The notes below the pieces were generated by a model. That model ran no database searches, had not been told where the DNA came from, and was given only the letters and a program-made list of their open reading frames with translations. This document shows positions 18,695 through 28,310 of a stretch of 64,000 nt of DNA, piece by piece. The DNA comes from Bacteroidia bacterium (GTDB lineage: Bacteria; Bacteroidota; Bacteroidia; SpSt-205), in NCBI GenBank assembly GCA_025059535.1, contig JANXCX010000006.1:119072-183071 (forward strand), written 5' to 3'. Positions within the stretch are counted from its first letter, which is position 1; each line of letters begins with the position of its first letter. Made by a program: the position numbers and the translations under genes.

Positions 18695-18825
18695 GCCGCC
18701 GAAGAAGCCGTTTTAGGCGCCTCGCCCGGAAGGGGATGTTTGTTTTTGGGCTTGCGTGGGCGATATTTACCATACGTACCCCGCCAAATTTTTCCCCGCC
18801 GCGTGCGCCGATCCCCTTTTCCCAT
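18691..18825 (-). CDS. thx: Small ribosomal protein bTHX
   Basis: A 44-codon gene. The product begins [20 protein letters not shown] and is rich in Arg and Lys, which is the signature of the 30S protein Thx known from Thermus and found in most Bacteroidota. It is longer than the Thermus protein, with a tail of about 20 residues ending TASSAA. A -7 element TACCTTTG ends 4 nt before the ATG. Its TGA overlaps the trpS start as ATGA. Confidence 0.9.
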   Translation of the reverse strand: MGKGDRRTRRGKIWRGTYGKYRPRKPKNKHPLPGEAPKTASSAA

Positions 18826-18829
18826 GCTA

Positions 18830-18837
18830 CAAAGGTA
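18830..18837 (-). promoter_or_regulatory. -7 element of thx-trpS
   Basis: TACCTTTG on the minus strand ends 4 nt before the ATG of the bTHX gene. It lies between that gene and the end of the acyl-CoA synthetase gene. Confidence 0.75.
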
Positions 18838-18852
18838 AGGAAAGAGGGCGTT

Positions 18853-20946
18853 TCAACCAGTTTGCTGACGCTCTAAGTAGGCGCGACGCAGAAGGCGCCG
18901 CATAATCTTATTGGAGGCGGTGCGTGGCAGCTCAGGTACGACCACCACGGCATGGAGGTGGAAAAGTGGGCTGAGACGCTCCCGAATCACTTGCGCCAAA
19001 AGGGGTTTCCAATAGGAGGGGTCAGTAGGGGCCTCGGCTTGCGGGACTACATACACTACAAGCTGCTCGGGACCACCTTCAGGAGGGGGCACAGCTACGG
19101 CAGCGGCTTCCCCTACGCCAGGTACCTGGGCCACTACACGTTCAATCTCTACCGAGGCTATTTTTATTCCTCCTAGGTTCATAGCGTCGTCGGCTCGCCC
19201 GCCCGAGACCCAGTACCCTGTAGGTAAGCGCCGAAGGAAGTCCCCATGACGCCGTAGCCGCACCGTGCAGCCCTCTAGGACAGAGGCAATCGGCTCATGC
19301 GTAGCCCCCACCCACCCAGCCTGAAGGGCCGGCGTACCCTCATAATACACCTGCGTATGATCGGCATTGAGAAGCTTTTGCGAAAGCCCGATGGAAGGCC
19401 CTATAAGAAAGATTTCGCCCTCCTCGGCCGGCTGACCGCTCTCATCCAGCAGAACGAAATCCAACCCCAGCGCTGGTGCGCTAAATTGAGAGGGGGCATT
19501 TGGGTGTAAAAGCGTACTGGTGATATAGCCACCCCCGATTTCCGTGCCACCGCAGTACTCTATGATAGGCTTGTAGCCCGCTTTGGCCATTAGGGCCCAC
19601 ATGTGCCAGGGGTTGGAGGCTTCGCCCGTAGAGCTAAATAGCCGAATAGCCGACCAGTCGGCGCCCTGCCAGGCTTGACTCTCTATCCAGCGGCGCACTA
19701 AGGAGGGCACTACACCCAGAATCGTAACGCGCTGCTGGGCTACAAACTGGCAGAAGCCGGCCCCCGTGGGTGCCCCCTCGTAAAGGGCCACCGTAGCCCC
19801 ATGCGCCAGACCCGCAAAAAGCAGCCACGGCCCCATCATCCAGCCTAAATTCGTCGGCCAAGTCAGCACATCCGAAGGCTGCACATCGTGGAAAAAGTGC
19901 GCATCCGTAATAGCCTTGAGAGCCGTGAGGTAAGTCCACGGAATGGCCTTAGGCGTGGCCGTAGTACCGGAGGAGAAAAGGACCCCTATTTCCCTATCAG
20001 GAGGCCCATAGATGGGCTCAGAGCAAACTTGCTCGGACTGAAGAAAGGCGCTCCACGGAAAGGCATTATTGCGCAGGCGCGTCTGAATAGACCCCCTTCC
20101 CGCTAAAACGTAGGTAGGCGGTAGGTCATACGGTTGTACCCGCTCATAGAGAGGTAGAAATCTTCCCTCTCGGTAGAGCCCATCTTGAATGAAAAGCCGC
20201 TTAGGGCGGGCGATCCGAAGGCGCGCGGCGATTTCTTCGCCCGATAAGCTGTCTGGTATAGTTACGGCTGAGAGCCCGGCGTAAATAGCACCCAAGTAGA
20301 GGAAAACCGCTTCGGGTCGTAGGGGAAGGCAAAGGGCGATACGGTCCCCGGGCTTCAGACCTTGGGCCAGAAAAGCCCCTGCTACGCGCTGTACCTCTTG
20401 CCGAAGGGCGGCATAGCTCCACCGCTCTACCGGCCCTTCTTCACGCCCATATACCAGCGCTGTAGCCGACTCAGCCGCACGGAAAAGAAGGTCGTTTATA
20501 TTCCCTCTTGCTCCTTCTAGCCATACAGGCTGGGTAATATCTCCCGTTGGAAAGCTAAGGAGGCGCGTCGGCGGATTCTGAAAGGGCACTTGAAGCCGCC
20601 TGAAAAGCACATAGGCCCAGAATTCGGCCCGATGCGTAACGCTCCAGCGGTGAAGCGGCTCATAGAGCGTCTCCCCCGGGCGCCGACTCTGCGCATACGA
20701 ACGAAAACTGGGAACTTCCTCCAGCTCCTTTAGCGCGCGGCCTAAATTAGTTTGGCCTAGCTCTAGCCTATACTCAGGGTACCAAAGCGGTACAAAGGGC
20801 GGTAGCGCGGGCCGTTCAAACGCCTCTTCGTAGGCCGCCTTATGAGCCTTCAAGCGATCCTCTCCTTCACCTAAGGGGGGTGGCGTCGCACTGAACTGAC
20901 TCCAGCGCGCAATTTGGGCATCGGTGGGCCATAACGAATGGCTCAT
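18853..20946 (-). CDS. AMP-forming acyl-CoA synthetase (acetoacetyl-/acetyl-CoA synthetase-like)
   Basis: 697 aa from the ATG at 20946. An earlier ATG would lie upstream of the promoter element and overlap the divergent HD gene. ANL-superfamily motifs are clear: LFSSGTTATPKAIPW (A3), the EYCGGTEIGGGY block (A5), YWVSGGRADDAMNLGGIKI (A8) and the catalytic Lys in PRTASNKIMRR (A10) near the C-terminus. The long N-terminal domain is of the acetyl-CoA/acetoacetyl-CoA synthetase kind. The exact acid is not certain. A -7 element ends 4 nt before the start. Confidence 0.82.
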   Translation of the reverse strand: MSHSLWPTDAQIARWSQFSATPPPLGEGEDRLKAHKAAYEEAFERPALPPFVPLWYPEYRLELGQTNLGRALKELEEVPSFRSYAQSRRPGETLYEPLHRWSVTHRAEFWAYVLFRRLQVPFQNPPTRLLSFPTGDITQPVWLEGARGNINDLLFRAAESATALVYGREEGPVERWSYAALRQEVQRVAGAFLAQGLKPGDRIALCLPLRPEAVFLYLGAIYAGLSAVTIPDSLSGEEIAARLRIARPKRLFIQDGLYREGRFLPLYERVQPYDLPPTYVLAGRGSIQTRLRNNAFPWSAFLQSEQVCSEPIYGPPDREIGVLFSSGTTATPKAIPWTYLTALKAITDAHFFHDVQPSDVLTWPTNLGWMMGPWLLFAGLAHGATVALYEGAPTGAGFCQFVAQQRVTILGVVPSLVRRWIESQAWQGADWSAIRLFSSTGEASNPWHMWALMAKAGYKPIIEYCGGTEIGGGYITSTLLHPNAPSQFSAPALGLDFVLLDESGQPAEEGEIFLIGPSIGLSQKLLNADHTQVYYEGTPALQAGWVGATHEPIASVLEGCTVRLRRHGDFLRRLPTGYWVSGGRADDAMNLGGIKIASVEIERVVAQVPGVGEAAAVAVPPPEGGPEQLVVYVVPQAEAPTDPSYWKPLLAQVIRERLSPLFHLHAVVVVPELPRTASNKIMRRLLRRAYLERQQTG

Positions 20947-20950
20947 GGAG

Positions 20951-20958
20951 CAAAGATA
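20951..20958 (-). promoter_or_regulatory. -7 element of the acyl-CoA synthetase gene
   Basis: TATCTTTG on the minus strand ends 4 nt before the ATG at 20946, which helps to decide that start. Confidence 0.75.
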
Positions 20959-20963
20959 GTTTG

Positions 20964-20971
20964 TACCTTCT
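20964..20971 (+). promoter_or_regulatory. Possible -7 element of the HD hydrolase gene
   Basis: TACCTTCT, a degenerate TAnnTTTG, ends 3 nt before the GTG at 20975. It is 5 nt from the facing -7 element. Confidence 0.45.
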
Positions 20972-20974
20972 CTT

Positions 20975-22159
20975 GTGCTGCGTACCGCTAAGATTATCAA
21001 TGACCCCGTCCATGGGTTTATCCATGTACCAGAGGGTCGTATCTTGCGGGCGTTAGGTCATCCGGTAGTGCAGCGACTGCGTCGCATCACTCAGCTTGGA
21101 CTGGCCCAATTCGTCTATCCCGGCGCGGTGCACACGCGCTTTGGCCATGCTTTGGGGGTGCTACACTTAGCGGAAGAGGCCCTTCTTTCCCTAAGCCGCA
21201 AAGGCCTAGCTATCCCTCCCTCCACCTGGGAAGCCGTCCTTTTGGGTGCGCTGCTCCACGACATAGGCCATGGGCCCTTCTCCCACAGCTTAGAAGGCAG
21301 CATCCTCCCCTACAACCATGAGCAGATCAGTCAGGCTCTTTTAGGCCTTATGGAAGCCGAATTAGGCGATCTGAGTGAGGTGCGCCTCCTGTGGGAAAAC
21401 CAGCACCCCCTGCGCTTCCTGAGTGATCTCATTAGCGGTCAATTGGATGTAGACAGGCTGGACTACCTTGTACGGGATAGCTTCTACACGGGCGTACAGG
21501 AGGGGCTGGTAGGTACCGAGCGACTTATATATACCATGAATGTAGCCGAAAATCGCCTGGTCATAGAAGAGAAAGGGCACACCTCAGTAGAAAAGTTCAT
21601 CATAACCCGCCGCTTCATGTACTGGCAGGTGTACCTCCATAAAGGGGTCTTAGGTTCGGAGTGGCTACTTCGGCGCTGGTGGGAGGCTTATAAATTGGAG
21701 GGCAAAAAGCGTTCTTACTTGGAAGAACTCTGGAAACTTCCTTTGGAGGCGGCGCTTCCGGAGTTCCTCCAGCTGGATGAGACAACGATTTGGCAGTGGA
21801 TTCAGGCGTCCAGCGACTCAAAGTTTCCGCCTTTGCGGATTTTGAGCCGAGCCCTTCTTTATCGGGTACCTTTCAAGGTAACTTTCACCGAGAGGGCGTC
21901 AGCCACGCTGCGGGAAGGCTGGCAGCATACGCTAAGTTCGGCGCTGCGCCCATGGGCTGAATGGTTTTGGATAGAAGGCCTAGCGGAGAATCAAACCTAT
22001 TCCCCCCAGGCAGGTGGGGAGATTAGACTTCTGCGCAAAGATGGAACTACGGCCCCACTTTCGGAGCTGAGTCCCTGGCTCCAGCCGCTGGAAAGCCCTA
22101 CGAAGCGGGCCTTTGTGGGTGCAATTCCCGCAGCTTCGCTTGAATCGCTGCGGCGGTAG
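20975..22159 (+). CDS. HD-superfamily phosphohydrolase (SAMHD1/dGTPase-like)
   Basis: 394 aa with a GTG start. The metal site is complete: His in HTRFGHALGVLHLA, the HD pair in LLHDIGHGPFSHSLE, and the final Asp in LDVDRLDYLVRDS (about residue 165). The N-terminus KIINDPVHGFIHVPE is typical of the YwfO/SAMHD1-like bacterial group, which hydrolyses dNTPs. Cytoplasmic. Its start is 28 nt from the divergent acyl-CoA synthetase and its last 62 nt overlap the convergent HIT gene. Confidence 0.88.
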   Translation: MLRTAKIINDPVHGFIHVPEGRILRALGHPVVQRLRRITQLGLAQFVYPGAVHTRFGHALGVLHLAEEALLSLSRKGLAIPPSTWEAVLLGALLHDIGHGPFSHSLEGSILPYNHEQISQALLGLMEAELGDLSEVRLLWENQHPLRFLSDLISGQLDVDRLDYLVRDSFYTGVQEGLVGTERLIYTMNVAENRLVIEEKGHTSVEKFIITRRFMYWQVYLHKGVLGSEWLLRRWWEAYKLEGKKRSYLEELWKLPLEAALPEFLQLDETTIWQWIQASSDSKFPPLRILSRALLYRVPFKVTFTERASATLREGWQHTLSSALRPWAEWFWIEGLAENQTYSPQAGGEIRLLRKDGTTAPLSELSPWLQPLESPTKRAFVGAIPAASLESLRR

Positions 22160-22523
22160 CCTGAAACTCCTCTGGGGTAAGCTCCACGCGCGGCTTTTGG
22201 AAGTCTAAGTCAGCCATAGACTGAATAGGTACAAGATGGATGTGGGCGTGTGGCACTTCCAGCCCAACTACGGCGAAAGCCACCCGCGCACAAGGTATAG
22301 CTAAATGGATAGCGCGCGCCACCTCCCGAGCAAAAAGCCACAGCCCCATATACAGCTCCTCTGGCAGATCCAAAAGATAGTCAATCTCCCTTTTAGGAAT
22401 TACAAGGGTATGGCCGCGCACCAGCGGACGAATATCCAAAAAGGCTAAAAAATCTTGTGTTTCGGCTACCTTGTAGGCAGGTAGCTCCCCCGCTACAATC
22501 CGTGAAAATACACTAGGCATCAA
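22098..22523 (-). CDS. HIT-family nucleotide hydrolase/transferase
   Basis: 141 aa. The histidine triad HAHIHLVP is near residue 94, and the N-terminal CxxC-less start SVFSRIVAGELPAYKV plus HTLVIPKREIDYL are typical of the Hint/HinT branch, which removes groups from nucleoside 5'-phosphoramidates and similar AMP conjugates. It is the last gene of the long TonB receptor operon; its start overlaps greA by 4 nt. A second Met directly follows the first. Confidence 0.9.
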   Translation of the reverse strand: MMPSVFSRIVAGELPAYKVAETQDFLAFLDIRPLVRGHTLVIPKREIDYLLDLPEELYMGLWLFAREVARAIHLAIPCARVAFAVVGLEVPHAHIHLVPIQSMADLDFQKPRVELTPEEFQATAAAIQAKLRELHPQRPAS

Positions 22524-22990
22524 CCGTAGCTGATATCTAGGATTTCCAGCTCTAGCTGGCCTGCGGGCACCTGAACAGTTAGGATTTCCCCTTTTGTATG
22601 ACCTAAGAGGGCCTTACCGATAGGAGACTCTACGGAAAGCCGGCCAGCGCGGGGATTGGCTTGAATCGCCGGCACGAGCGTATAGGTCATTTCTTCTCCT
22701 GTCCGGCGGTTCCGCACGCGCACCGTAGCCGAGAGGGTTATTCGGGAGGTATCTATTTGCGAAGGATCAACTACTCTACTTTGAGCCAGAAGGGCTTCCA
22801 ATTCGGCTATACGGGCTTCCAAAAATTGCTGGGCCTCCCGCGCAGCCTTGTATTCCGAATTCTCGCTAAGGTCGCCTTTTTCACGCGCCTCGGCGATTGC
22901 CGCCGCAATCTCCGCGCGGCGTCGCGTCTTGAGCTCATGTAGCTCCTCTCGGAGCTTTTCGTAAGCCTCACGTGTAAGGAGATGTGTCAT
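22520..22990 (-). CDS. greA: Transcript cleavage factor GreA
   Basis: 156 aa. The N-terminal antiparallel coiled coil (LTREAYEKLREELHELK to about residue 75) has the acidic tip region EKGDLSENSEYKAAREAQ, and the C-terminal FKBP-like domain includes SPIGKALLGHTKGE. It rescues backtracked RNA polymerase. It is unusual that it sits directly behind an outer-membrane protein gene (4-nt overlap) and before a HIT gene, in one operon. Confidence 0.95.
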   Translation of the reverse strand: MTHLLTREAYEKLREELHELKTRRRAEIAAAIAEAREKGDLSENSEYKAAREAQQFLEARIAELEALLAQSRVVDPSQIDTSRITLSATVRVRNRRTGEEMTYTLVPAIQANPRAGRLSVESPIGKALLGHTKGEILTVQVPAGQLELEILDISYG

Positions 22991-24090
22991 ATGTATAGAC
23001 GAGCCCCGATACTATGCGTTCCGTTGAAGAAGTAGGTAGGACGGTAGCTATAATCTATCCCAAACGAGGAGTAGCGCCCTTCCCCGGTACGGAAAGGAAG
23101 TTCCACAGTCAGCCCAAAGTTGAGGCCGTTGAAGGCGTTTTGGGCTTTTTCCTTATTAGTGATGTCGGGCTCCCATAAGTAGGCCCCCCGTAGCATGAGA
23201 TAATTTTTGTAGCGCAGTTCTAAACCGCCACCGATCTGATTATTCTGAAAGGAGTGAGCGTAAAAGCCTAGCATAGGTACGAGGGAAAATAGGTAATCTT
23301 TTTCGCCGCCTGTGCCACCGGCACTGGCCTCGCGCCCAACCAGCTCGCGCTCCCCCCCTAATCCAATGCGGTAAGCGATGCCTATAAGCAGCACAGAGGG
23401 AATTTCAAAAGCGGCTGCGGGGGTATGCACTGCGTTCGTGAAGGGTGAGCCAGGTCCACCTAAGTTGGTACGAACGGAAAGGCCCTCGCCCCGATAGCGC
23501 ATTTGCGGCCCTACATTCCGAAGGGCCACACCTATCTTGAATTTCCCCTCCTTGTCGCGGTATTGTACGCCCGCGTCTAGGGCTATGCCATTAGCAGCGG
23601 CATCAGGTATAGATTCATGGATAAACTTCACCGTAGCGCCTACGAATATGCGATCATCCGCAAAAATTCTAGCGTAAGAGGCCGATATGTTTAGCATAGT
23701 GGGAGAAAAGTAGCCCAGTGTACCATCTGGATTATCTATAGTAGTGCGCTCAAAGCGGCCCAAGTCAAAGGCCATAACCGCTAGGCCTAGCGTGCCGCCA
23801 TTTTTGAACCCTTGGGCAAACGCAAAAGCATTTATGCTGATATCGCTACCGACAAGCCAGCGAGTGTGGCTGAAGATAAACTCCGTGCGACGCGTCAGAG
23901 CTATACCCGCTGGATTGATTATAACGCTCTCTATGCCATAGCAGTTAGCGATATTTAGCCCGCCCATGCCGGAGCTGCGGGCATAAGGGTTGATAAGGAG
24001 CTGAGTGGCCCCAGCCGAGCCAGCTCGTTCAGGATTACCCGCCAGAAGGCACCCACAAACCCCTGCAACTAAGAGAAGCGCACGACGCAT
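22987..24090 (-). CDS. PorV/PorQ-family outer-membrane beta-barrel protein
   Basis: 367 aa. After a signal peptide (about 18 residues) the mature protein begins with the PorV/PorQ-family block GATQLLINPYARSSGMGG, then NCYGIESVIINPAGIA, and continues as alternating beta strands, including ISASYARIFADDRIFVGATV, to a C-terminal GARLYI. PorV is an outer-membrane shuttle of the type IX secretion system; PorQ and other relatives share the fold. Its position directly after a large secreted protein and a TonB receptor supports a role in that protein's export or surface attachment. The greA start overlaps its stop. Confidence 0.75.
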   Translation of the reverse strand: MRRALLLVAGVCGCLLAGNPERAGSAGATQLLINPYARSSGMGGLNIANCYGIESVIINPAGIALTRRTEFIFSHTRWLVGSDISINAFAFAQGFKNGGTLGLAVMAFDLGRFERTTIDNPDGTLGYFSPTMLNISASYARIFADDRIFVGATVKFIHESIPDAAANGIALDAGVQYRDKEGKFKIGVALRNVGPQMRYRGEGLSVRTNLGGPGSPFTNAVHTPAAAFEIPSVLLIGIAYRIGLGGERELVGREASAGGTGGEKDYLFSLVPMLGFYAHSFQNNQIGGGLELRYKNYLMLRGAYLWEPDITNKEKAQNAFNGLNFGLTVELPFRTGEGRYSSFGIDYSYRPTYFFNGTHSIGARLYI

Positions 24091-24094
24091 AAGC

Positions 24095-27000
24095 TTAGTA
24101 GTTATTGAGGTCTATTTGAGGCATAATCGCAAAAAACTTGACCACTTTCTCGCCTACGCCTGGCACCTCTACATGAATAATATACACCCCGCTGGCTATC
24201 GGCACACCGTATTCGTTCTTGAGGTCCCACTCAATGTCAGGCTCTTCGGAGTCTTTTCGGAAGGTACGCACAAGAACGCCATTTAAGGTGAAAATACGCA
24301 CATTGCAACGGGGTGGTAGATTGATAATCTTAACACGCGTATCAATCTGGCTGACTTCATAGCGTCCCGAACCTACGCCCGAGCGGCCATAGTAGGGGTT
24401 GGGCACTACTCGGATCAGGTCCAGAGCGTTTTTAGCTATCTGGACCTCCCCTACTTTAGGCATAATCTCGGTAGTGGAAAACTCAAAAGTAGGTGGCTCA
24501 CCTGTAGGGGCTCGTTTATAGGATTTATTCACAGCTAGGGTGATGCTGACTTCGGTAGGTATATCCTTATAATGCTTGAATTCGTATTGGGGTCCAGCCA
24601 CGCGCGGAAGACCCACCCAAGCCACGTAAGTAAAGAAGGAATCAAGGCGCCCCTCGCCTCCCCCCGGCTTATCAAATATCAGGCCATAGACCCCCCCAGG
24701 CGTACGGTCACGCGGCGGATTATTGCCTACGCAGAGCCACTCCGCAAACTTAGCACACCCATCGTAGGGATAGGTCGTTACAAATACCCAATGCCGGCCG
24801 CCGTAAGCATCGCCCGAAGAGCCGCGTGAAGAAGTAGGATTGAAGAGCATGTCATCCCCATTTTCGCGCTGAAACCATGAGGCCTCAGCAAAGAGAATAT
24901 TTACCCGCTCCCCTGTCTCTAGGTTGACGGCATACCCAGGAAACCAGCTGAAGCCTTGATTACTTACGGTGAGAGGGCCGCTACGATAGGCTAAGGTGTC
25001 GCCTTGTAAGATGTCACGGCTTAGGCGCCATTTCGCCATGCGCGGGAAGCCTCCACCTACAGCACGGCTTAGGCTATAGCTGGGCGAGGCTTCTAATACA
25101 AGGCATTTAGACCATTTGCGCGGATCTGGTGTAATCACGATCTGCATACTCGGCAAGCGCTTGAGAGTTACGCCTAGGGTGGCTGGCAGGGCGTAGTTCG
25201 CTATGGCGGTGGGACACCGATCACCCCCACAATACATAGCCCCTACACCGATCTGAGCGGAATTGAGGTCGGAATAAGGCGTAACCAGACCAAAGGGAGC
25301 CCAACCCGTCTCGTAAGCCGCTTGATAAAACCGCTCCGACATTCCGTCATAGAACCATACCCATGGCCGTTGGGGTATGCGCGCATCGGGGGATTCAGGG
25401 AAGGGGGGTTCTGCTCGGCTCTCGGTCCAGGCATCTTTATAGACCAGCTGACAGCCCGGATTATAGCGTTGGACCCTACCGCCGGCGGTGCTTTGGCGTT
25501 TAGCCGGCGACTGACCCGGGGATAGCCCAGGGCCTTCAACCCAACCCAGCGTATCTGGCCGGCCATCCACGGTAAAGACAAAAGCTGAGCGCGGAAAAGC
25601 CGATAGCCACGGCTTGGTGGGATCCTCATACTCAACTATTATATCTATGAGCCCATTCGAAACGTCCTGCAGGAAGTAGTAGTACATATAGTCCGCCTCA
25701 ATCGGCGGCGGACACAGCGTCGTATCCCGGTCGGGCAAATAGGCTCCTTCAATCCCTGGATCCAAGACCTGACGCACCGCTATGGAAATCCCATGATCGG
25801 GAATAACCCGCTCCGTGCCTTTGAGGTAATTATCCTGGAGAAACTTGACCCGCGCAAGGCGGTTACCCCACTCCTTGAGAGGTATGGTAGCCCACGAGGT
25901 ATAAATCAGGCGGTAGGGCGCGTTGCTCTCCCTGGGCTTTCCATACAATTCCCATTCTTTCACATGGAGAAGGTAGATGGTGTCCCGACCACTTATAGTG
26001 AGGCTAGTTTCGCGCACTGCGGTGTCAGTATTGATAATGAGCCGATAGTCATACGACTTGAGCTGCTTAGGGTCTACCACCTTAACTGCGACAGGAGCGC
26101 CTTTGGGGCTGTATTCCAGCGGGTCGGCGCGATAGGGAGGACTGAAGAGTTGATCCAGCCCTCGGTCGGAGAGAGCCAAGATGTTGCCGCCATTCCCTTC
26201 ACCATAACGCCGGCGTAGGGCCACCCCGTCGCCATACCTACTGCGAAGGGCAGTTCCTCCACGCTCAAACTCTACCTTATGAGGCATAGCCTCATACACA
26301 CGCACATTATTTCGGCCTACGATAAACTTGACGGGATTGGAAGGCTCACCGTTATAGGCATAAGCCACGATGGCAAAATAGTACTTACGATAATTTATTA
26401 GCCTATTGTCCGTACCTTCAGCGAATCTATCCTCGGTTACGCGCAGCGAATAGAAAAGTCCCTCATTTTTGCCACTTACCATTACCTTATCTACGATAAG
26501 AGGCTCAGACTGCCCGGGCACAAAAACCTCTTCCCGGTTAACTATAGTTGAGACATCGTTACGAATATCACACTGGGCAATTAGGATAGCCCTATCGGGA
26601 TTTTGGAGCTCGCCAGGGGAGACGCGTGCATCGCGCAATTGATAAACTAGAAACCCTTCAAAGCGGTAGTAGGGGTCCTGAGCGCCTACCAAAGTGGGGT
26701 CGCGCTGGATGTAGTTTTCCCGATAATTATTGGAGAAGGGATTTTTGTAACCCCATTTGAGGACCAGTTCTCGGTCCAGTTCAACGATTTCCATATCTGG
26801 GGCATCAGGACCATCCACTAGTTGAAAGTTAGCGTCAAACAGGGCTTGGGCCACATCATCGGCTCGCAGCAGAAGGCATACCGAGCCGACGTTGCCGTCG
26901 TTGGGGGATATGACGCTACCATTAGCGTCGCGTGCCCAGGGTACCCCTATAATGATTTCATTTACGGCTCCTGACCGAAGCAGGAAGGGCCCGGCGGATT

Positions 27001-28288
27001 GAAGGTAGCGGCGATCAAAAGGTTGATTGCCAGCGCTGCGCTCATCCCAGCCATGTGCTGGGGGATTGTAGCGGCGGCAATTGGGATTTGCGGCTACGGC
27101 TGCACCGCCCGGCATACCCGTGAATATGTAATTAGTAGGATTACCTGAGCCGCCATACCCATTAGTTCCATTATTCACAAGCGGTGAGCCATCCTTCCAG
27201 ATAGAGCGCATGTAATTGTAGAAATGTATCGCATTTGTGGGGTTACCACGCACGCTAAAGTCATTGTCATAATACATAAAATTAGTCATTTTGAGCCGCT
27301 GGCCTAATTCGTTGCGCGGTCCTTGGAAGAAATCGGTGCCTACGGCAGGCGGATTACGCCCATAACCCTCCGGAGGGTTATCATCATTATCGCCATTGTA
27401 GCAGAAACCTAGGCCGCGCGTCGTGTCACAACCCACATAATCGTCCGCATAAAAACCTACATCCGCATCTACCCAAACGGCCATATAGGTCTGCTGCAAG
27501 TCAAGGGTGCCACGATTGAAGATTTTATACTGGTAAAAGGTCATATTATTGACCTCATTAGTTGTGGCGAAGGCAAAGGCCAGCGCTTGTATTTCTATGC
27601 CTATGGGTGCGGCACCCGTTTCGGTATGAACATTCCCTTTGTCATTATAGACCCACCAGATGGCCATATCCCCGGGCACATCGGGGTAATCGCCTTTTGA
27701 GGGTTCGTAAAGGCCATTTAGGTCAACGTCTTTGAAAGGAGCCAGTTGGCGCTCAAAGCCTGGGACCGGGTTATTACCTGGCCAGTTGAATACATTAGGG
27801 AACTTAGCGGGATTGACGCTACTGGGGTCAGCTTGGAAGGCGGCCCGGAAGCGATTAATCTCGTCCCGGGTGATAACAAAATGCTTGTCCCACTGCTGAC
27901 AGGTGGAAGCGTCTGTAGTGCCCTCTAGCGAAAGCGGACCGGCAAAGAAGTCTATGCCGCTCTGGCGGTACGTCTGGGCCGCAAGGCGGAGACGCCCAGC
28001 CGCATCTATGCCCCCTACCCATATTGCCCCCGCAAAGAGCGAATGAATAGCGGGCACCCCCGGCGGCACCTTGGGAATTTCATAGCGCGGCGCCCGCACG
28101 AGATCCCACCACATATCGCCCCCATTGTGAATAAGGCAGCGTACATTGTTGATATCCAATTGCACGCTGGAGGTAGGTGCCGTACACCCCGAAGCCGTCC
28201 GTGGAAGTACCCGCCGCTCCACACGGCCCAAAATTTCCCGCCCAAGCAAGCTACTTAGGCTAAGTATCGCTAGCCCCAACCACCGCAT
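24095..28288 (-). CDS. Very large secreted protein, probable type IX secretion cargo
   Basis: 1397 aa. A signal peptide is likely (MRWLGLAILSLSSLLG). The early block SLFAGAIWVGGIDAAGRL followed by AAQTYRQSGIDFFAGPLS recurs in giant secreted proteins of Bacteroidota. The middle is beta-rich, with several extracellular-type Cys residues. The last 90 residues (VVPNPYYGRSGVGSG, then NVRIFTLNGVLVRTF and GVPIASGVYIIHVE) resemble a type A sorting domain or FlgD-like Ig fold; however, about 12 residues follow the usual KxVKF end. No enzyme motif was seen. It starts 22 nt after the TonB receptor stop and ends 4 nt before the PorV-like gene. Confidence 0.7.
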   Translation of the reverse strand: MRWLGLAILSLSSLLGREILGRVERRVLPRTASGCTAPTSSVQLDINNVRCLIHNGGDMWWDLVRAPRYEIPKVPPGVPAIHSLFAGAIWVGGIDAAGRLRLAAQTYRQSGIDFFAGPLSLEGTTDASTCQQWDKHFVITRDEINRFRAAFQADPSSVNPAKFPNVFNWPGNNPVPGFERQLAPFKDVDLNGLYEPSKGDYPDVPGDMAIWWVYNDKGNVHTETGAAPIGIEIQALAFAFATTNEVNNMTFYQYKIFNRGTLDLQQTYMAVWVDADVGFYADDYVGCDTTRGLGFCYNGDNDDNPPEGYGRNPPAVGTDFFQGPRNELGQRLKMTNFMYYDNDFSVRGNPTNAIHFYNYMRSIWKDGSPLVNNGTNGYGGSGNPTNYIFTGMPGGAAVAANPNCRRYNPPAHGWDERSAGNQPFDRRYLQSAGPFLLRSGAVNEIIIGVPWARDANGSVISPNDGNVGSVCLLLRADDVAQALFDANFQLVDGPDAPDMEIVELDRELVLKWGYKNPFSNNYRENYIQRDPTLVGAQDPYYRFEGFLVYQLRDARVSPGELQNPDRAILIAQCDIRNDVSTIVNREEVFVPGQSEPLIVDKVMVSGKNEGLFYSLRVTEDRFAEGTDNRLINYRKYYFAIVAYAYNGEPSNPVKFIVGRNNVRVYEAMPHKVEFERGGTALRSRYGDGVALRRRYGEGNGGNILALSDRGLDQLFSPPYRADPLEYSPKGAPVAVKVVDPKQLKSYDYRLIINTDTAVRETSLTISGRDTIYLLHVKEWELYGKPRESNAPYRLIYTSWATIPLKEWGNRLARVKFLQDNYLKGTERVIPDHGISIAVRQVLDPGIEGAYLPDRDTTLCPPPIEADYMYYYFLQDVSNGLIDIIVEYEDPTKPWLSAFPRSAFVFTVDGRPDTLGWVEGPGLSPGQSPAKRQSTAGGRVQRYNPGCQLVYKDAWTESRAEPPFPESPDARIPQRPWVWFYDGMSERFYQAAYETGWAPFGLVTPYSDLNSAQIGVGAMYCGGDRCPTAIANYALPATLGVTLKRLPSMQIVITPDPRKWSKCLVLEASPSYSLSRAVGGGFPRMAKWRLSRDILQGDTLAYRSGPLTVSNQGFSWFPGYAVNLETGERVNILFAEASWFQRENGDDMLFNPTSSRGSSGDAYGGRHWVFVTTYPYDGCAKFAEWLCVGNNPPRDRTPGGVYGLIFDKPGGGEGRLDSFFTYVAWVGLPRVAGPQYEFKHYKDIPTEVSITLAVNKSYKRAPTGEPPTFEFSTTEIMPKVGEVQIAKNALDLIRVVPNPYYGRSGVGSGRYEVSQIDTRVKIINLPPRCNVRIFTLNGVLVRTFRKDSEEPDIEWDLKNEYGVPIASGVYIIHVEVPGVGEKVVKFFAIMPQIDLNNY

Positions 28289-28310
28289 AGGCTAAGCAAA
28301 TTTAGGGAAT

